This document shows, piece after piece, positions 16,420 to 26,226 of a stretch of 64,000 bases of DNA. This stretch comes from JAEWWD01 sp964440115 (GTDB lineage: Bacteria; Bacillota; Clostridia; Christensenellales; CAG-138), in the NCBI GenBank assembly GCA_964440115.1, contig CAYTPV010000004.1, forward strand, positions 124,001 to 188,000, in the 5' to 3' direction. The notes beneath the pieces were generated by a model. That model did no database searches. It was not told the DNA's origin and was given only the letters and a program-made list of their open reading frames with translations. A program made the translations under genes and the position numbers. Positions within the stretch are counted from its first letter, which is position 1. Each line of letters opens with the position of its first letter.

Positions 16420-17967
16420 ATGGAGCGGAAAATTCGTATTTTCGACACAACGTTGCGCGACGGCGAACAGGCGCCGGGCTGCAGCATGGACATCAGGGAA
16501 AAGTTGGAGGTAGCGAAACAGCTGGAAAGGCTCAAAGTGGACGCTATTGAAGCGGGCTTTGCCGTTTCCTCACCGGGCGATTTTGAATCGGTCAGCAAAG
16601 TTGCTGAAATCGTAAAGAATTGCATGGTCGGATCGCTTTCGCGCGCTTTGCCCAAGGATATCGACGCGGCCTATGATGCTGTAAAGCATGCACAAGCGCC
16701 GTTTATCCATACGTTTATTTCCACGTCGCCCGTGCACATGCACTACAAGCTCAAAATGAAGCCGGAACAGGTGCTCGAACGCGCTGCGGCAATGGTGAAA
16801 TACGCGCGCGCGAAGTGCCCCGTGGTTGAGTTTTCAGCCGAAGATGCCACGCGTACGGAGCCGGAATTCTTAAGGCGGGTCGTGGAAGCGGCCATTGAAA
16901 ACGGCGCGACCTACGTCAACATTCCTGATACCGTAGGCTACGCGACGCCGGAGCAGATGTCGGGTCTTATCCGCTACCTCATGCATAACGTCTACAACAT
17001 CGACAAGGCAGTGATATCTGTTCACTGCCACAACGACCTGGGCATGGCGGTTGCGAACTCATTGGCAGCAGTTGGCGCGGGCGCACAGCAAATCGAATGC
17101 ACCATCAACGGGTTGGGCGAACGCGCCGGCAACGCGGCGCTTGAAGAAATCGTCATGGCGCTCAATACCCGCAGGGATGCGCTCCAGGCATCCTGCCGCA
17201 TCGATACCAAGCAGATTTTGCGCGCGAGCCGCCTTGTGTACGGAATCATCGGCGTGCCCATCCCCATCAACAAGGCCATCGTCGGCGCGAACGCGTTTGC
17301 GCATGAATCCGGCATTCATCAGCACGGCATGCTCTCGGAACGCACCACGTATGAGATCATGACGCCGGAATCCATAGGTCTCAGCAAAACCAAGATGGTT
17401 CTTGGCAAGCACAGCGGAAGGCATGCATTTGTAGAGCGCGTTGAGGAACTCGGATACAATTTGAGCGAAGAAGAAATCAACAAGTACTTTGAAGATTTCA
17501 AGAAGCTCTGCGACAAGAAGAAAACCGTAAGCGACAGCGATCTTGAAGCCATCATCTCCAGTAAAATTGCGCAGAACGGCGGCATATACAAGCTGGTTCG
17601 GTTTGATTTGCAGTCGAGCAACACGTCGAAATCCTCCTGCGTCGTACAGCTCGACAAGGATGGCGTCATACTTCAGGATGTTGCATTGGGCGACGGCCCC
17701 ATAGACGCGGCCTACAACGCAATTGACAAATTGATCAGCGGTCCTGCATATGAGCTGGAGGATTACTCCATCCACTCCATTTCAGAAGGCAAAGACGCCT
17801 TGGGCGAAGTCGTTGTGAAACTCAAATCGGGCAGCAGAACTGTCACCGGCAGAGGCCTGGCCATGGATATCATGGAGGCGAGCATACTCTCCTATATCAA
17901 CGGTGTCAACAAACTGCTTGAAATGGGCGGAAAATACGACGAAGCCGAAACGGCACAGGAAGCCTGA
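16420..17967 (+). CDS. leuA: 2-isopropylmalate synthase
   Basis: A 515-residue enzyme that condenses 2-oxoisovalerate with acetyl-CoA, the first leucine-specific step. The TIM-barrel catalytic domain starts with DTTLRDGEQAPG (Arg/Asp metal region), includes SVHCHNDLGMAVANS (metal His pair) and GLGERAGNAALEEIVMAL. The C-terminal regulatory LeuA domain (about 390-515) has SSCVVQLDKDGV and SGSRTVTGRGLAMDIMEAS, which binds leucine for feedback inhibition. Length and full regulatory domain separate it from homocitrate or citramalate synthases, though citramalate synthase is related. A good AAAGGAGG ribosome binding site lies ahead. A 179-nt gap with no gene follows before leuC. Confidence 0.93.
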   Translation: MERKIRIFDTTLRDGEQAPGCSMDIREKLEVAKQLERLKVDAIEAGFAVSSPGDFESVSKVAEIVKNCMVGSLSRALPKDIDAAYDAVKHAQAPFIHTFISTSPVHMHYKLKMKPEQVLERAAAMVKYARAKCPVVEFSAEDATRTEPEFLRRVVEAAIENGATYVNIPDTVGYATPEQMSGLIRYLMHNVYNIDKAVISVHCHNDLGMAVANSLAAVGAGAQQIECTINGLGERAGNAALEEIVMALNTRRDALQASCRIDTKQILRASRLVYGIIGVPIPINKAIVGANAFAHESGIHQHGMLSERTTYEIMTPESIGLSKTKMVLGKHSGRHAFVERVEELGYNLSEEEINKYFEDFKKLCDKKKTVSDSDLEAIISSKIAQNGGIYKLVRFDLQSSNTSKSSCVVQLDKDGVILQDVALGDGPIDAAYNAIDKLISGPAYELEDYSIHSISEGKDALGEVVVKLKSGSRTVTGRGLAMDIMEASILSYINGVNKLLEMGGKYDEAETAQEA

Positions 17968-18146
17968 TAAAGTCCCGCGGTGCCGCGCGATGACGCATTC
18001 GGCAGTCATTCGGCTGGATTCGTTCTTGCGCGAAGCGCCCTGGGGGCGGTATGCTGTAGCTACAGGCGAACGGCAGGCATTGCCATACGTTTTGACCGGC
18101 AGCTAAGCACATCAACCAACCGGAATACGAATGGATGAGGTAGCAT

Positions 18147-19400
18147 ATGGGAATGACGATGACGCAGAAGATTCTCGCCGCGCACTGCGGTGAGAAGAGT
18201 GTTTCAGCCGGGCAGATGATCATGGCCAATCTGGATCTGGTGCTTGGCAACGATATCACTTCACCCGTCGCCATCAATGAGTTTGAGCGGGCGGGCTGCC
18301 AGTGTGTATATGATAAGGAAAAGATCGCGCTTGTAATGGATCATTTTACGCCCAATAAGGATATCAAAGCGGCGGAGCAATGCAAGCAGGTGCGCGAATT
18401 TGCGAACGCACAGGATATCACGCATTATTACGATGTGGGAGAAATGGGCGTGGAACATGCGCTACTGCCGGAAAAAGGGCTGGTGGTGCCGGGCGACGTT
18501 GTGATCGGCGCGGATAGCCACACCTGCACCTATGGCGCATTGGGCGCGTTCTCCACCGGCGTAGGTTCAACCGATTTGGCCGCGGGCATGACAACGGGCC
18601 GTGTGTGGCTGAAGACTCCCGCAGCGATGCGGTTTCATTTGAGCGGCAAGCTGAACAAATGGGTATCCGGCAAGGATGTGATACTACATATAATAGGAAA
18701 GATCGGCGTGGACGGCGCGCTGTATCGTTCCATGGAGTATGACGGAGAGGGCGTTAGGGCGCTTTCCATGTCGGACCGCTTCTGTATTGCCAATATGGCG
18801 ATAGAAGCGGGCGCCAAGAACGGCATATTCCCGGTAGATGACAGCACGCTGCAATACTCTCGCGAGCACGGCAAGCGCAAACCCGCCATCTATTTTGCGG
18901 ACCCGGATGCCGAATACGAGCGGACGTATGAAATCGACCTGTCAGCCATTAAGCAGACTGTCGCGTTTCCGCACCTTCCCGAAAACACGCGCACATTCGA
19001 TGATATTCCGGAGATACCCATCGATCAGGTCGTCATAGGCTCTTGCACCAACGGCAGGCTGGAGGATATGGTCATCGCCGCCGAAGTGATGAAAGGGAAA
19101 AAGGTCGCAAAGAATGTTCGCGCAATCGTAATTCCCGCGACGCAGAAAGTATATCTCGACGCCATGGAAATGGGGCTCATTAGAACGTTCATTGAGGCGG
19201 GCTGTGTGGTATCCACGCCGACCTGCGGACCCTGCCTGGGCGGGTACATGGGAATATTGGCAAAAGGCGAGCGCTGCGTCGCGACCACCAACCGCAACTT
19301 TGTCGGCCGCATGGGTCACAAGGAAAGCGAAATCTACCTTGCGAGCCCCGCCGTTGCAGCAGCATCCGCCATTGCGGGCAGACTTGCACCGAATGAATAA
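18147..19400 (+). CDS. leuC: 3-isopropylmalate dehydratase large subunit
   Basis: A 417-residue aconitase-family large subunit of the short bacterial/archaeal LeuC type. It has GADSHTCTYGALGAFSTGVGSTDLA-like substrate motifs. The [4Fe-4S] cysteines are in VIGSCTNGRLEDM (about residue 297) and STPTCGPCLGGYMG (about 355-368). With LeuD it isomerises 2-isopropylmalate to 3-isopropylmalate through dehydration and hydration. GAGG lies 8 nt before the start. The stop is 16 nt before leuD. Confidence 0.93.
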   Translation: MGMTMTQKILAAHCGEKSVSAGQMIMANLDLVLGNDITSPVAINEFERAGCQCVYDKEKIALVMDHFTPNKDIKAAEQCKQVREFANAQDITHYYDVGEMGVEHALLPEKGLVVPGDVVIGADSHTCTYGALGAFSTGVGSTDLAAGMTTGRVWLKTPAAMRFHLSGKLNKWVSGKDVILHIIGKIGVDGALYRSMEYDGEGVRALSMSDRFCIANMAIEAGAKNGIFPVDDSTLQYSREHGKRKPAIYFADPDAEYERTYEIDLSAIKQTVAFPHLPENTRTFDDIPEIPIDQVVIGSCTNGRLEDMVIAAEVMKGKKVAKNVRAIVIPATQKVYLDAMEMGLIRTFIEAGCVVSTPTCGPCLGGYMGILAKGERCVATTNRNFVGRMGHKESEIYLASPAVAAASAIAGRLAPNE

Positions 19401-19416
19401 GGGGGAGGCGGCGAAT

Positions 19417-19899
19417 ATGAAAATTCAGGGCAATGTCATTCGGTATGGAGACAACGTGGATACGGACGTCATCATCCCCGCGCGGTATCTGAATACCGCA
19501 AACGCACAGGAACTGGCCGCCCACTGCATGGAGGATCTGGACCCTACATTCGTGAAGCGCGTGAAACAGGGGGATATCATCGCCGCGGGCAGCAACTTCG
19601 GCTGCGGTTCCTCACGCGAACACGCGCCTCTTGCCATCAAGGAATCGGGCGTTGCGGCAGTGGTTGCAAAGAGCTTTGCTCGCATATTCTACCGAAACGC
19701 CATCAATATCGGTCTGCCCATTATCGAATGCGACGCGCAGTTCGATGATGGCGACGCAGTGGAAATCGATTTTGACGCGGGTGTAATCCGCAATATTACC
19801 AAAGGAACAAGCGATACATTCTCGCCCTTCCCGCCGTTTCTGCAAACAATTATATCTTCCGGCGGGCTGATGGCTGCGGTTCGCGGAGGAAAACTATGA
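19417..19899 (+). CDS. leuD: 3-isopropylmalate dehydratase small subunit
   Basis: A 160-residue aconitase swivel domain. It begins MKIQGNVIRYGDNVDTDVI and carries IIPARYLN, then NFGCGSSREHAPLA (substrate binding) and KSFARIFYRNAINIGLP. The ATG at 19417 has GGGGGAGG 6 nt upstream; longer in-frame starts reach back into leuC and are rejected. Its last four bases ATGA overlap the leuB start. Confidence 0.94.
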   Translation: MKIQGNVIRYGDNVDTDVIIPARYLNTANAQELAAHCMEDLDPTFVKRVKQGDIIAAGSNFGCGSSREHAPLAIKESGVAAVVAKSFARIFYRNAINIGLPIIECDAQFDDGDAVEIDFDAGVIRNITKGTSDTFSPFPPFLQTIISSGGLMAAVRGGKL

Positions 19900-20966
19900 A
19901 GTATACCATTGCGGTCGTCGCGGGGGATGGCATAGGGCCGGAGATTACAGGCGCGGCCGTCCGCGTACTTGAAAAAACGGGGGAAAAGTTCGGCCATGCG
20001 TTTTCCTTCCATTCCGTACTGGCGGGCGGTGCGGCCATCGACGCAACCGGCGAGCCGTTGCCCAAAGCTACGGTGGAAACCTGCCTCAATAGTGACAGCG
20101 TATTGCTGGGTGCGGTGGGCGGACCCAAATGGGATGGTTTGCCCGGGGCGAAACGTCCCGAACGGGCGCTGCTGGGTCTTCGCAAAGAGATGGGACTGTT
20201 TGCGAATATCCGTCCGGCGAAACTCATGCAGGAACTTTCATCTGCCTGCCCGCTGCGTGAAGAAACGGCACAAAACGGCTTTGACCTCGTCATCGTGCGC
20301 GAGCTGACGGGCGGCATGTACTTCGGTGAAAGCGGCAGACGACAGGGGGCGTTCGGGCCGGAAGCGTTCGATACCGAACGGTACAGCGCGCTTGAAATAG
20401 AGCGAATCGGCGTTAAGGCTTTTGAGATGGCGCGGCGCAGGAAAAAGCGCCTCGTCAGCGTGGATAAGGCAAATGTGCTCGAAACCTCGCGGCTGTGGCG
20501 GGAGGTCATGCATCGCCTGCATCAGGAATACCCTGATGTGGGATTAACGGATATGCTAGTGGATAATGCTGCCATGCAGCTGATCAAAGACCCGGCACAG
20601 TTTGACGTGATGGTCACGAGCAATCTGTTCGGCGACATACTATCCGACGAAGCGTCTCAGCTGACGGGTTCCATAGGCCTGCTTGCTTCCGCCTCGCTGG
20701 GCGAAGGAATGCGCGGCCTGTATGAGCCCATCCACGGCTCCGCACCGGATATCGCGGGGCAGGATAAGGCCAACCCCATCGCGACCATACTTTCCGTGGC
20801 CATGATGCTGCGCTGGTCATTTGCACTTGAGGAAGAAGCGGTCGCTATTGAGCAGGCAGTGTCACGGACGCTGCAGGCAGGCTTGCGCACGGCGGATATC
20901 GCAAGAGGCGATGAGATGGCTTTGGGCTGCAAGGCCATGACAAACGCCATTTTGGAGCGGATATAA
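19896..20966 (+). CDS. leuB: 3-isopropylmalate dehydrogenase
   Basis: A 356-residue decarboxylating dehydrogenase (isocitrate/isopropylmalate family). It has GDGIGPEI at the N-terminus, LLGAVGGPKWDGLPGAKRPE and the substrate arginines in LLGLRKEMGLFANIRP. RELTGGMYFGE, DMLVDNAAMQLIKDP (metal Asp) and GLYEPIHGSAPDIAGQDKANP (NAD site) follow. It makes 2-oxoisocaproate, the leucine precursor. It closes the ilv-leu operon. ilvE (transaminase) and ilvA (threonine deaminase) are not in the window. Confidence 0.95.
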   Translation: MKYTIAVVAGDGIGPEITGAAVRVLEKTGEKFGHAFSFHSVLAGGAAIDATGEPLPKATVETCLNSDSVLLGAVGGPKWDGLPGAKRPERALLGLRKEMGLFANIRPAKLMQELSSACPLREETAQNGFDLVIVRELTGGMYFGESGRRQGAFGPEAFDTERYSALEIERIGVKAFEMARRRKKRLVSVDKANVLETSRLWREVMHRLHQEYPDVGLTDMLVDNAAMQLIKDPAQFDVMVTSNLFGDILSDEASQLTGSIGLLASASLGEGMRGLYEPIHGSAPDIAGQDKANPIATILSVAMMLRWSFALEEEAVAIEQAVSRTLQAGLRTADIARGDEMALGCKAMTNAILERI

Positions 20967-20980
20967 ATTGTTTGGTATGA

Positions 20981-21015
20981 AAACAGGCCCTTCGATGTGA
21001 TCGAAGGGCCTGTTT
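20981..21015. terminator. Bidirectional terminator between leuB and the Ca2+ ATPase gene
   Basis: AAACAGGCCCTTCGAT - GTG - ATCGAAGGGCCTGTTT, a perfect 16-bp stem ending in TTT on both strands. It sits between two convergent genes. Confidence 0.9.
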
Positions 21016-21034
21016 ATTGCTTTTGATCGCTCTA

Positions 21035-23746
21035 TTATTTATTCTTCCGGATCGCTGCTTTTACTATTTTCGTCAGCTCGCCGAACAGAAGCGGCATCGC
21101 GCCTACGATCACCACGAAGTCCCAGTCATGCAGGTGCAGCGTGGCCACGTTGAATACGCTGCGCAGGCTGGGGATGAACATGATGACCGCCAGCAGGCCG
21201 AAGGACACAACGCTCGCGAGGTTCATGTTTTTGTTGCTGAACACACCGAGTTTCACAACGGTGTATTTCTCGGAACGGCAGGTATAGGCGCGCAGCAGTT
21301 CGCTGATGATGAGCGTGACGAGCGCGTAAGTCCGGCCCATTTCAATGCCATATGCTTTCCAGGCATAGAAGAACGCGCCAAGCACTGCGGCGGTCATCAC
21401 AATGCTTTGCACGGCGATGTTGATGAGCATATCGCGGTTGATGATGGGCTCTTCGGGGTTGCGGGGCGGTTCCTGCATCAGGCCGGGCTCCTTCTTTTCC
21501 GTGCCCAGCGCTAAAGCGGGGAACGCGTCGGTCAGCAGGTTCACCCATAACAGATGAATGGGCAGCAGCGGTATAGGCCAGTTGAACAGCATGGAAACGA
21601 ATATAATGAGTATTTCGCCCACATTGCAGCTCATCAGGAAGAACACGAATTTGCGGATATTGCTGTAAATGACGCGGCCTTCCTCCACAGCGTGTACGAT
21701 GGAAGAAAAGTTGTCGTCGGTCAGTATCATATCCGCACTTTCTTTGGTAACGTCTGTGCCGGTAATGCCCATCGCGATGCCGATATCCGCACGCTTTAAC
21801 GCGGGCGCATCGTTGACGCCGTCGCCTGTCATGGCTGCGATAGCGCCGTTGTTTTTCACTGCCTGCACGATACGTACTTTGTGTTCCGGCGATACGCGGG
21901 CGTACACGTTGACGGTACGGGCAGCCTGTTCAAGCTGCGCGTCGTCCATCTGGTTCAAATCGGAACCAGCGAGCACCTGATCTTCCGAACTGATGATGCC
22001 CAGCTGTTTTGCGATGGCGGCGGCGGTATCACGATAGTCACCGGTGATCATAACGACGCGTATGCCCGCCGATTTGCACACTTTGATGGCTTCGATGGCC
22101 TCAACGCGCGGCGGGTCGATCATCCCCACAAGGCCGCAGAAGACAAGCTTCGTTTCGTCTTCTTCCGGCGTGGGCTCGGAAGGGATCTCGGCAACCGGTT
22201 TGAACGCCATGGCCAGCACACGGAATGCCTGCGACGCCAGCACTTTGTTTTCCTTTAATATGGCATCGGTATCGGCGGCCGTGATGGCGTCCACGCTTCC
22301 GTCGCGCCGCAGTATGTGCGTACAGCGCTCGATGAGTATATCCGGTGCGCCCTTGGTAAACGCGATATGCGCGCCGTCCTTTTCTTTGTGGAACGTGGTC
22401 ATGAGCTTGCGCTTGGAGTCAAACGGAATTTCCTGCAAGCGGGGCATGGATTGGTTGAGCGCTTCGTAGCGAATGCCCGCCTTGGCGGCGGCTACGATCA
22501 TCGCGCCCTCGGTGGGGTCGCCGATGATACGCCATTCATCCGTATCGTTTTCAACAATGTGCTCCAGCCTTGCGTCGTTGCAGAGCGCCTGTATTTCCAA
22601 TAACCGCTTCACGGCTGGTTCGCTGTCTACATCCAGTTTGCTGTCATTGACCAGCATGGCGCCGACGGGGTTATAGCCGTCTCCTTGCACATCGATTTCC
22701 ATGCCCGGCACGTACATTTTGACGATGGTCATCTGGTTTTGCGTCAGCGTACCTGTTTTATCGGAGCAAATGACGGTGGTGCTGCCCAACGTTTCCACGG
22801 CGTGCAGCTTCTTCATAATGGAATTGTGTTTCGCCATGCGCTGCATGCCGAGCGCCAACACGATGGTGACCACGGCGGGCAGGCCTTCGGGGATGGCAGC
22901 GACTGCAAGGCTGATGGCCGTCATGAACATTTTCAGCAGATCTTCGCCGCGCCAAAGACCCATGGCGAATACGATGGCGCAAATAACAAGGCAGCCCGTG
23001 CCCAGCAGTTTGCCCATTTTCGTGAGCTTCTTCTGCAGCGGTGTATCTTCGGAGCCTTCTTCCTGTATCATTTCGGCGATTTTGCCTATTACGGTGTTCA
23101 TGCCGGTCTCAGCTACGATGCCGCTGCCTCGTCCGTAAGTGACAAGCGTGCTCATAAAGCCGTAGTTAACCTGATCTCCCAGCCCGATATCGCCGGTAAG
23201 CTGGGCTTCCGCGTGTTTTTCCACCGGTACGGATTCGCCCGTCAGCGCGGCTTCCTCAATTTTGAGGTTGACGGAATTGACAAGCCGCACATCCGCCGGC
23301 ACATAGTCTCCGGTTTCAAGCACTACCAAATCGCCAGGCACAAGTTCCCGTGCGGGGATTGTGACGGGTTCGCCGTCGCGAATGACTTTTGCGTTGGGCG
23401 CGGACATCTTTTTGAGCGCTTCGAGTGCCTTGCCCGCGCGATATTCCTGAATGACGCCAAGCACCGCGTTAATAATTACGATGCCGATGATGACAATGGA
23501 ATCCGTAACCTCGCCGACCAAAATGGATACGATGCTCGCTGCGACCAGTATGAGCACCATATAGTCCTTGAGCTGTTCCAGAAACATCTGAAACATACTT
23601 TTGCCCTTTTTCTGCGCCAGTTCGTTGAGGCCATACTGTTCGACCCTGCGTTTTGCCTCGTGCGAAGTTAAGCCCGTTTCCGCGCTGGTGTTCAGTTGGT
23701 GGCATACTTCGTGTACGCTACGCTGATACCACGGGGTATTTTCCAT
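21035..23746 (-). CDS. Calcium-type P-type ATPase (P2A)
   Basis: A 903-residue P-type ATPase. TGES lies at 169-172, the M4 motif is PEGLPAVVT (286-294), and the phosphorylation loop CSDKTGTLTQ has Asp329. TGDGVNDAPALKRADIGIAMG is the hinge, M5 reads SCNVGEILIIF and M6 WVNLLTDAFPALALG. The Glu of PEGLP, the Asn and Glu of M5, and the Asn-Thr-Asp of M6 are the Ca2+-coordinating positions of SERCA/PMR1 pumps. That separates this pump from the Na+/K+-like ATPase at 1.2-4.0 kb. An N-terminal cation-ATPase domain begins WYQRSVHEVCHQLNTS. It probably exports Ca2+ (or Mn2+). It is a single gene, convergent with leuB. Confidence 0.9.
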   Translation of the reverse strand: MENTPWYQRSVHEVCHQLNTSAETGLTSHEAKRRVEQYGLNELAQKKGKSMFQMFLEQLKDYMVLILVAASIVSILVGEVTDSIVIIGIVIINAVLGVIQEYRAGKALEALKKMSAPNAKVIRDGEPVTIPARELVPGDLVVLETGDYVPADVRLVNSVNLKIEEAALTGESVPVEKHAEAQLTGDIGLGDQVNYGFMSTLVTYGRGSGIVAETGMNTVIGKIAEMIQEEGSEDTPLQKKLTKMGKLLGTGCLVICAIVFAMGLWRGEDLLKMFMTAISLAVAAIPEGLPAVVTIVLALGMQRMAKHNSIMKKLHAVETLGSTTVICSDKTGTLTQNQMTIVKMYVPGMEIDVQGDGYNPVGAMLVNDSKLDVDSEPAVKRLLEIQALCNDARLEHIVENDTDEWRIIGDPTEGAMIVAAAKAGIRYEALNQSMPRLQEIPFDSKRKLMTTFHKEKDGAHIAFTKGAPDILIERCTHILRRDGSVDAITAADTDAILKENKVLASQAFRVLAMAFKPVAEIPSEPTPEEDETKLVFCGLVGMIDPPRVEAIEAIKVCKSAGIRVVMITGDYRDTAAAIAKQLGIISSEDQVLAGSDLNQMDDAQLEQAARTVNVYARVSPEHKVRIVQAVKNNGAIAAMTGDGVNDAPALKRADIGIAMGITGTDVTKESADMILTDDNFSSIVHAVEEGRVIYSNIRKFVFFLMSCNVGEILIIFVSMLFNWPIPLLPIHLLWVNLLTDAFPALALGTEKKEPGLMQEPPRNPEEPIINRDMLINIAVQSIVMTAAVLGAFFYAWKAYGIEMGRTYALVTLIISELLRAYTCRSEKYTVVKLGVFSNKNMNLASVVSFGLLAVIMFIPSLRSVFNVATLHLHDWDFVVIVGAMPLLFGELTKIVKAAIRKNK

Positions 23747-23994
23747 TCACGATACCTGCCTTTCCTAAGGTGAGATAAAATTTTAGGCGAAGCAAATCTT
23801 CCATTGGGATTTTCGTTTTGCACGCCTTGATTCCTATCATCCACTATTTTGCGTCTTTTTTCAATAGTATACTGTAACTGTCAAAATTCGATATTGACGG
23901 CAAGACGATTGCAAGCCTTTACCGCCGGTTTTATGAACCGGATGCCGGAGATCTTACCAATAAGCGGTTTATCTACAATATATTCTTAAGGGGA
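23747..23994. other. Intergenic, no gene seen
   Basis: About 250 nt between the Ca2+ ATPase start and the lacI-type promoter. It is AT-richer than its surroundings and presumably holds the minus-strand promoter. I see no clear open frame or RNA structure. Confidence 0.4.
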
Positions 23995-24023
23995 TTGACA
24001 CCTATAAATGGCAGTGATATACT
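23995..24023 (+). promoter_or_regulatory. Promoter of the LacI regulator and downstream ABC importer
   Basis: TTGACA (23995-24000), 17-nt spacer, TATACT (24018-24023): a near-consensus housekeeping promoter. Confidence 0.85.
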
Positions 24024-24031
24024 TTTTATGG

Positions 24032-24046
24032 TGGTAACGTTCCCAT
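24032..24046. promoter_or_regulatory. LacI-family operator O1
   Basis: GGTAACGTTCCC with a central ACGT lies directly after the -10 box, over the expected transcription start. It shares AACGTTCCCAT with the second operator. Confidence 0.7.
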
Positions 24047-24172
24047 GGTTTTTCTATCCTCTTTTTAATTTGTTGCTTTTTCTAGTGGACATCAATATTG
24101 AGAAATATCCGGTAAAACAAGTTGATTTTTCGTAAATTCGCATAACTTACAATAATATTTTTTTTAGATTAA

Positions 24173-24188
24173 ATGGGAACGTTCCCAT
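24173..24188. promoter_or_regulatory. LacI-family operator O2
   Basis: ATGGGAACGTTCCCAT is a perfect 16-bp palindrome just before the ribosome binding site of the LacI-type gene. With O1, about 140 bp upstream, it suggests autorepression, possibly by looping. Confidence 0.85.
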
Positions 24189-24202
24189 AAGGAGTATTCG
24201 AT

Positions 24203-25198
24203 ATGCCGTCAACAATCTGGGATGTCGCAAAGCTGAGCGGAGTATCCAAAACAACCGTATCCCGCGCGTTTGTGGAACCGGATCATGTCAACGAAGAAAC
24301 CAAACAAAAGGTGTATGAAGCCGCAAGGACGCTCAATTATACGCCCAACGCCATTGCACGTGCCATGGTGCGGAAGAAAACGGATAACATCGCGTTCATT
24401 ATTTATGAGCAGCAGTATCCCGTTGTTCTGAATCCTTTCTACTCGCCGATATTTGAGGCGGTATTGCAGACGGGTGCAAAGCATGGGTACAGCCTGTTTG
24501 TATCATCCGATAAGGATCTCAGGTTGCCCAGCGGTGAGCTGTATATGAAAAAGCAGATGGACGGCGTTATTATAGCAGGCAAAACGGACACCGACACCGT
24601 AATGAGCTTAATGCGTCAGCATATCCCTGTGGTTTTACTCAATAACATGCTGGATATCACCGATTTGCCCAGTGTCACCACGGATCATTATGGCGGTGCG
24701 ACTCAGGCAATGGAGCATCTGTTCGAACGTGGTCACCGAAAGATCGGCCTCATTGCCGGACGTTTTTCTCCGCACCCTTACAATATGCGATTAAATGCGT
24801 ATACAGATGCGCACAGACGGCATGGCTGTGAAGTCGATTATCGTTTTGTGCAGACAATCGAGCCTACGCTGGACGATGCCATTCGGTGCGCGACATCCGT
24901 ACTTGCAATGGAAGACAGGCCGACGGCATTGTTCTGTACCAATGATACCATTGCCGTTGGCGCTGTCAAAGCAGCGCTTCGGTCCGGGCTGCGTGTGCCA
25001 GAGGATGTGGCGGTTGTTGGATTTGACGACAGCTATATTTGCCGCATGGTCGAGCCTGAACTGACGACGATTCGGGTGGATACGGATCAGATGGGGCATG
25101 CAGCCGCAAATACACTGATCGCCATGATAAACGGAAAACCGGTGGATACATTACATGTCACGGTAAAAACGGAACTCATTATTCGAAAATCCACATAA
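24203..25198 (+). CDS. LacI-family transcriptional regulator
   Basis: A 331-residue regulator. The N-terminal helix-turn-helix (TIWDVAKLSGVSKTTVSRAF, residues 3-22) is followed by the hinge helix region TPNAIARAMVRKKT and a periplasmic-binding-protein-like effector domain with DGVIIAGKTD, TDHYGGATQAMEHL and ALFCTNDTIAVGAVKAAL. The two operators in its own leader indicate autoregulation. The genes that follow on the same strand (a metallo-hydrolase and a four-gene ABC importer) are its likely targets, since no separate strong promoter is seen between them. The effector is probably the imported compound or a breakdown product; its identity is unknown. Confidence 0.9.
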   Translation: MPSTIWDVAKLSGVSKTTVSRAFVEPDHVNEETKQKVYEAARTLNYTPNAIARAMVRKKTDNIAFIIYEQQYPVVLNPFYSPIFEAVLQTGAKHGYSLFVSSDKDLRLPSGELYMKKQMDGVIIAGKTDTDTVMSLMRQHIPVVLLNNMLDITDLPSVTTDHYGGATQAMEHLFERGHRKIGLIAGRFSPHPYNMRLNAYTDAHRRHGCEVDYRFVQTIEPTLDDAIRCATSVLAMEDRPTALFCTNDTIAVGAVKAALRSGLRVPEDVAVVGFDDSYICRMVEPELTTIRVDTDQMGHAAANTLIAMINGKPVDTLHVTVKTELIIRKST

Positions 25199-25260
25199 GG
25201 CTGTTCTATTTGCCGCAATGTTTGCGGCGCTCGAAATATTGGCAAACAGCGAGGGAAAGC

Positions 25261-26226
25261 ATGGACATTACTTTTATTAATGTTGGCTACGGCGACTCCA
25301 TACTCATTCGCTCGGCAGAACACCGTGTACTCATTGACGGCGGTACAGCAAACCCTGCTGAATTCAGCGGAAGCCGTACGGAATCGTACGCGTGGCTCTG
25401 CTCGCAGGGAATTGAAAGACTGGATGCCGTAATCATTTCGCATATACACGACGACCATGTCTGCGGTTTGGAAAAAATTATCGACCGGTTCGATGTGAAA
25501 GAACTGTGGCTGCCGTATCCGCCTGATATATTTCTGGACGGAAGGGAAGCGCATACTCTCAAGAACGCGCCAAACAATCTCATACTCTTTACACGCGCGT
25601 TCAACTGTATTCGCCGTATTGTGCGGACTGCGCAAGAAAAGGGAATGGCTATCAGGGAATTGGACGCAGCAAACTGTTCGCGCCTTATGATCGGTCGGCT
25701 GCGCATCGATGTGCTTGGACCGGAGGCGGGAAGAAAGACGGAGTTTATCGACCTGCTGCGAAAAGCGTACAATACGGCTTCCGACGAAGAAGCTGTGCCT
25801 TTGTTGATCTCCCTCGACAGGCTATCGAATGATGCGAGCCTGCTGTTAAGAATTTCGGACGACGACGGTTCCGCGTTGTTTCCCGGGGATAGCTGCCCGC
25901 CCGCATGGCAGTACCTGCTTCCTTCCGGCGCGCTCAGAGCCGATCTGTGGAAGCTGCCCCACCACGGGCAAATCGACAGCGTAACCGAACAGGCTGTTCG
26001 TGGCATATCGCCGAGCGTAATCGTTACCACATCTTCATCGGACAGACGATACAACAGTTCTAATCCTGCGGTATACAGCACAATACGAAATACGCTTTCC
26101 GATACGAATCCAACATTCCTTTTCAGTGATGAATACAGCTATCCTCCCTATTTCTCAGGCAAAGAAGGTTCGCGGGCAGTTCGAATCCTATTGTCGGACG
26201 GCTATGCTGTGGTCTCATTTGAGTAA
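25261..26226 (+). CDS. Metallo-beta-lactamase-fold hydrolase (ComEC-like MBL domain)
   Basis: A 321-residue protein starting MDITFINVGYGDSILIRS, typical of the MBL domain seen at the end of ComEC and in related stand-alone hydrolases. The HxHxDH metal motif is SHIHDDHVCGL (His61, His63, Asp65, His66). A later Asp lies in LFPGDSCPPAW and a His in KLPHHGQIDS. There is no signal peptide or membrane segment, so it acts in the cytoplasm. The ATG at 25261 has GAGGGAAA upstream; an in-frame start 17 codons earlier lacks one. It lies between the LacI regulator and the ABC importer, so a role in processing the imported compound is plausible but unproven. Confidence 0.8.
   Translation: MDITFINVGYGDSILIRSAEHRVLIDGGTANPAEFSGSRTESYAWLCSQGIERLDAVIISHIHDDHVCGLEKIIDRFDVKELWLPYPPDIFLDGREAHTLKNAPNNLILFTRAFNCIRRIVRTAQEKGMAIRELDAANCSRLMIGRLRIDVLGPEAGRKTEFIDLLRKAYNTASDEEAVPLLISLDRLSNDASLLLRISDDDGSALFPGDSCPPAWQYLLPSGALRADLWKLPHHGQIDSVTEQAVRGISPSVIVTTSSSDRRYNSSNPAVYSTIRNTLSDTNPTFLFSDEYSYPPYFSGKEGSRAVRILLSDGYAVVSFE

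Noticed and set aside
22685..23671. A 328-codon frame antisense to the Ca2+ ATPase gene
   Set aside because: It is His-rich, which is typical of reverse-frame translation of this gene, and has no supporting signals.
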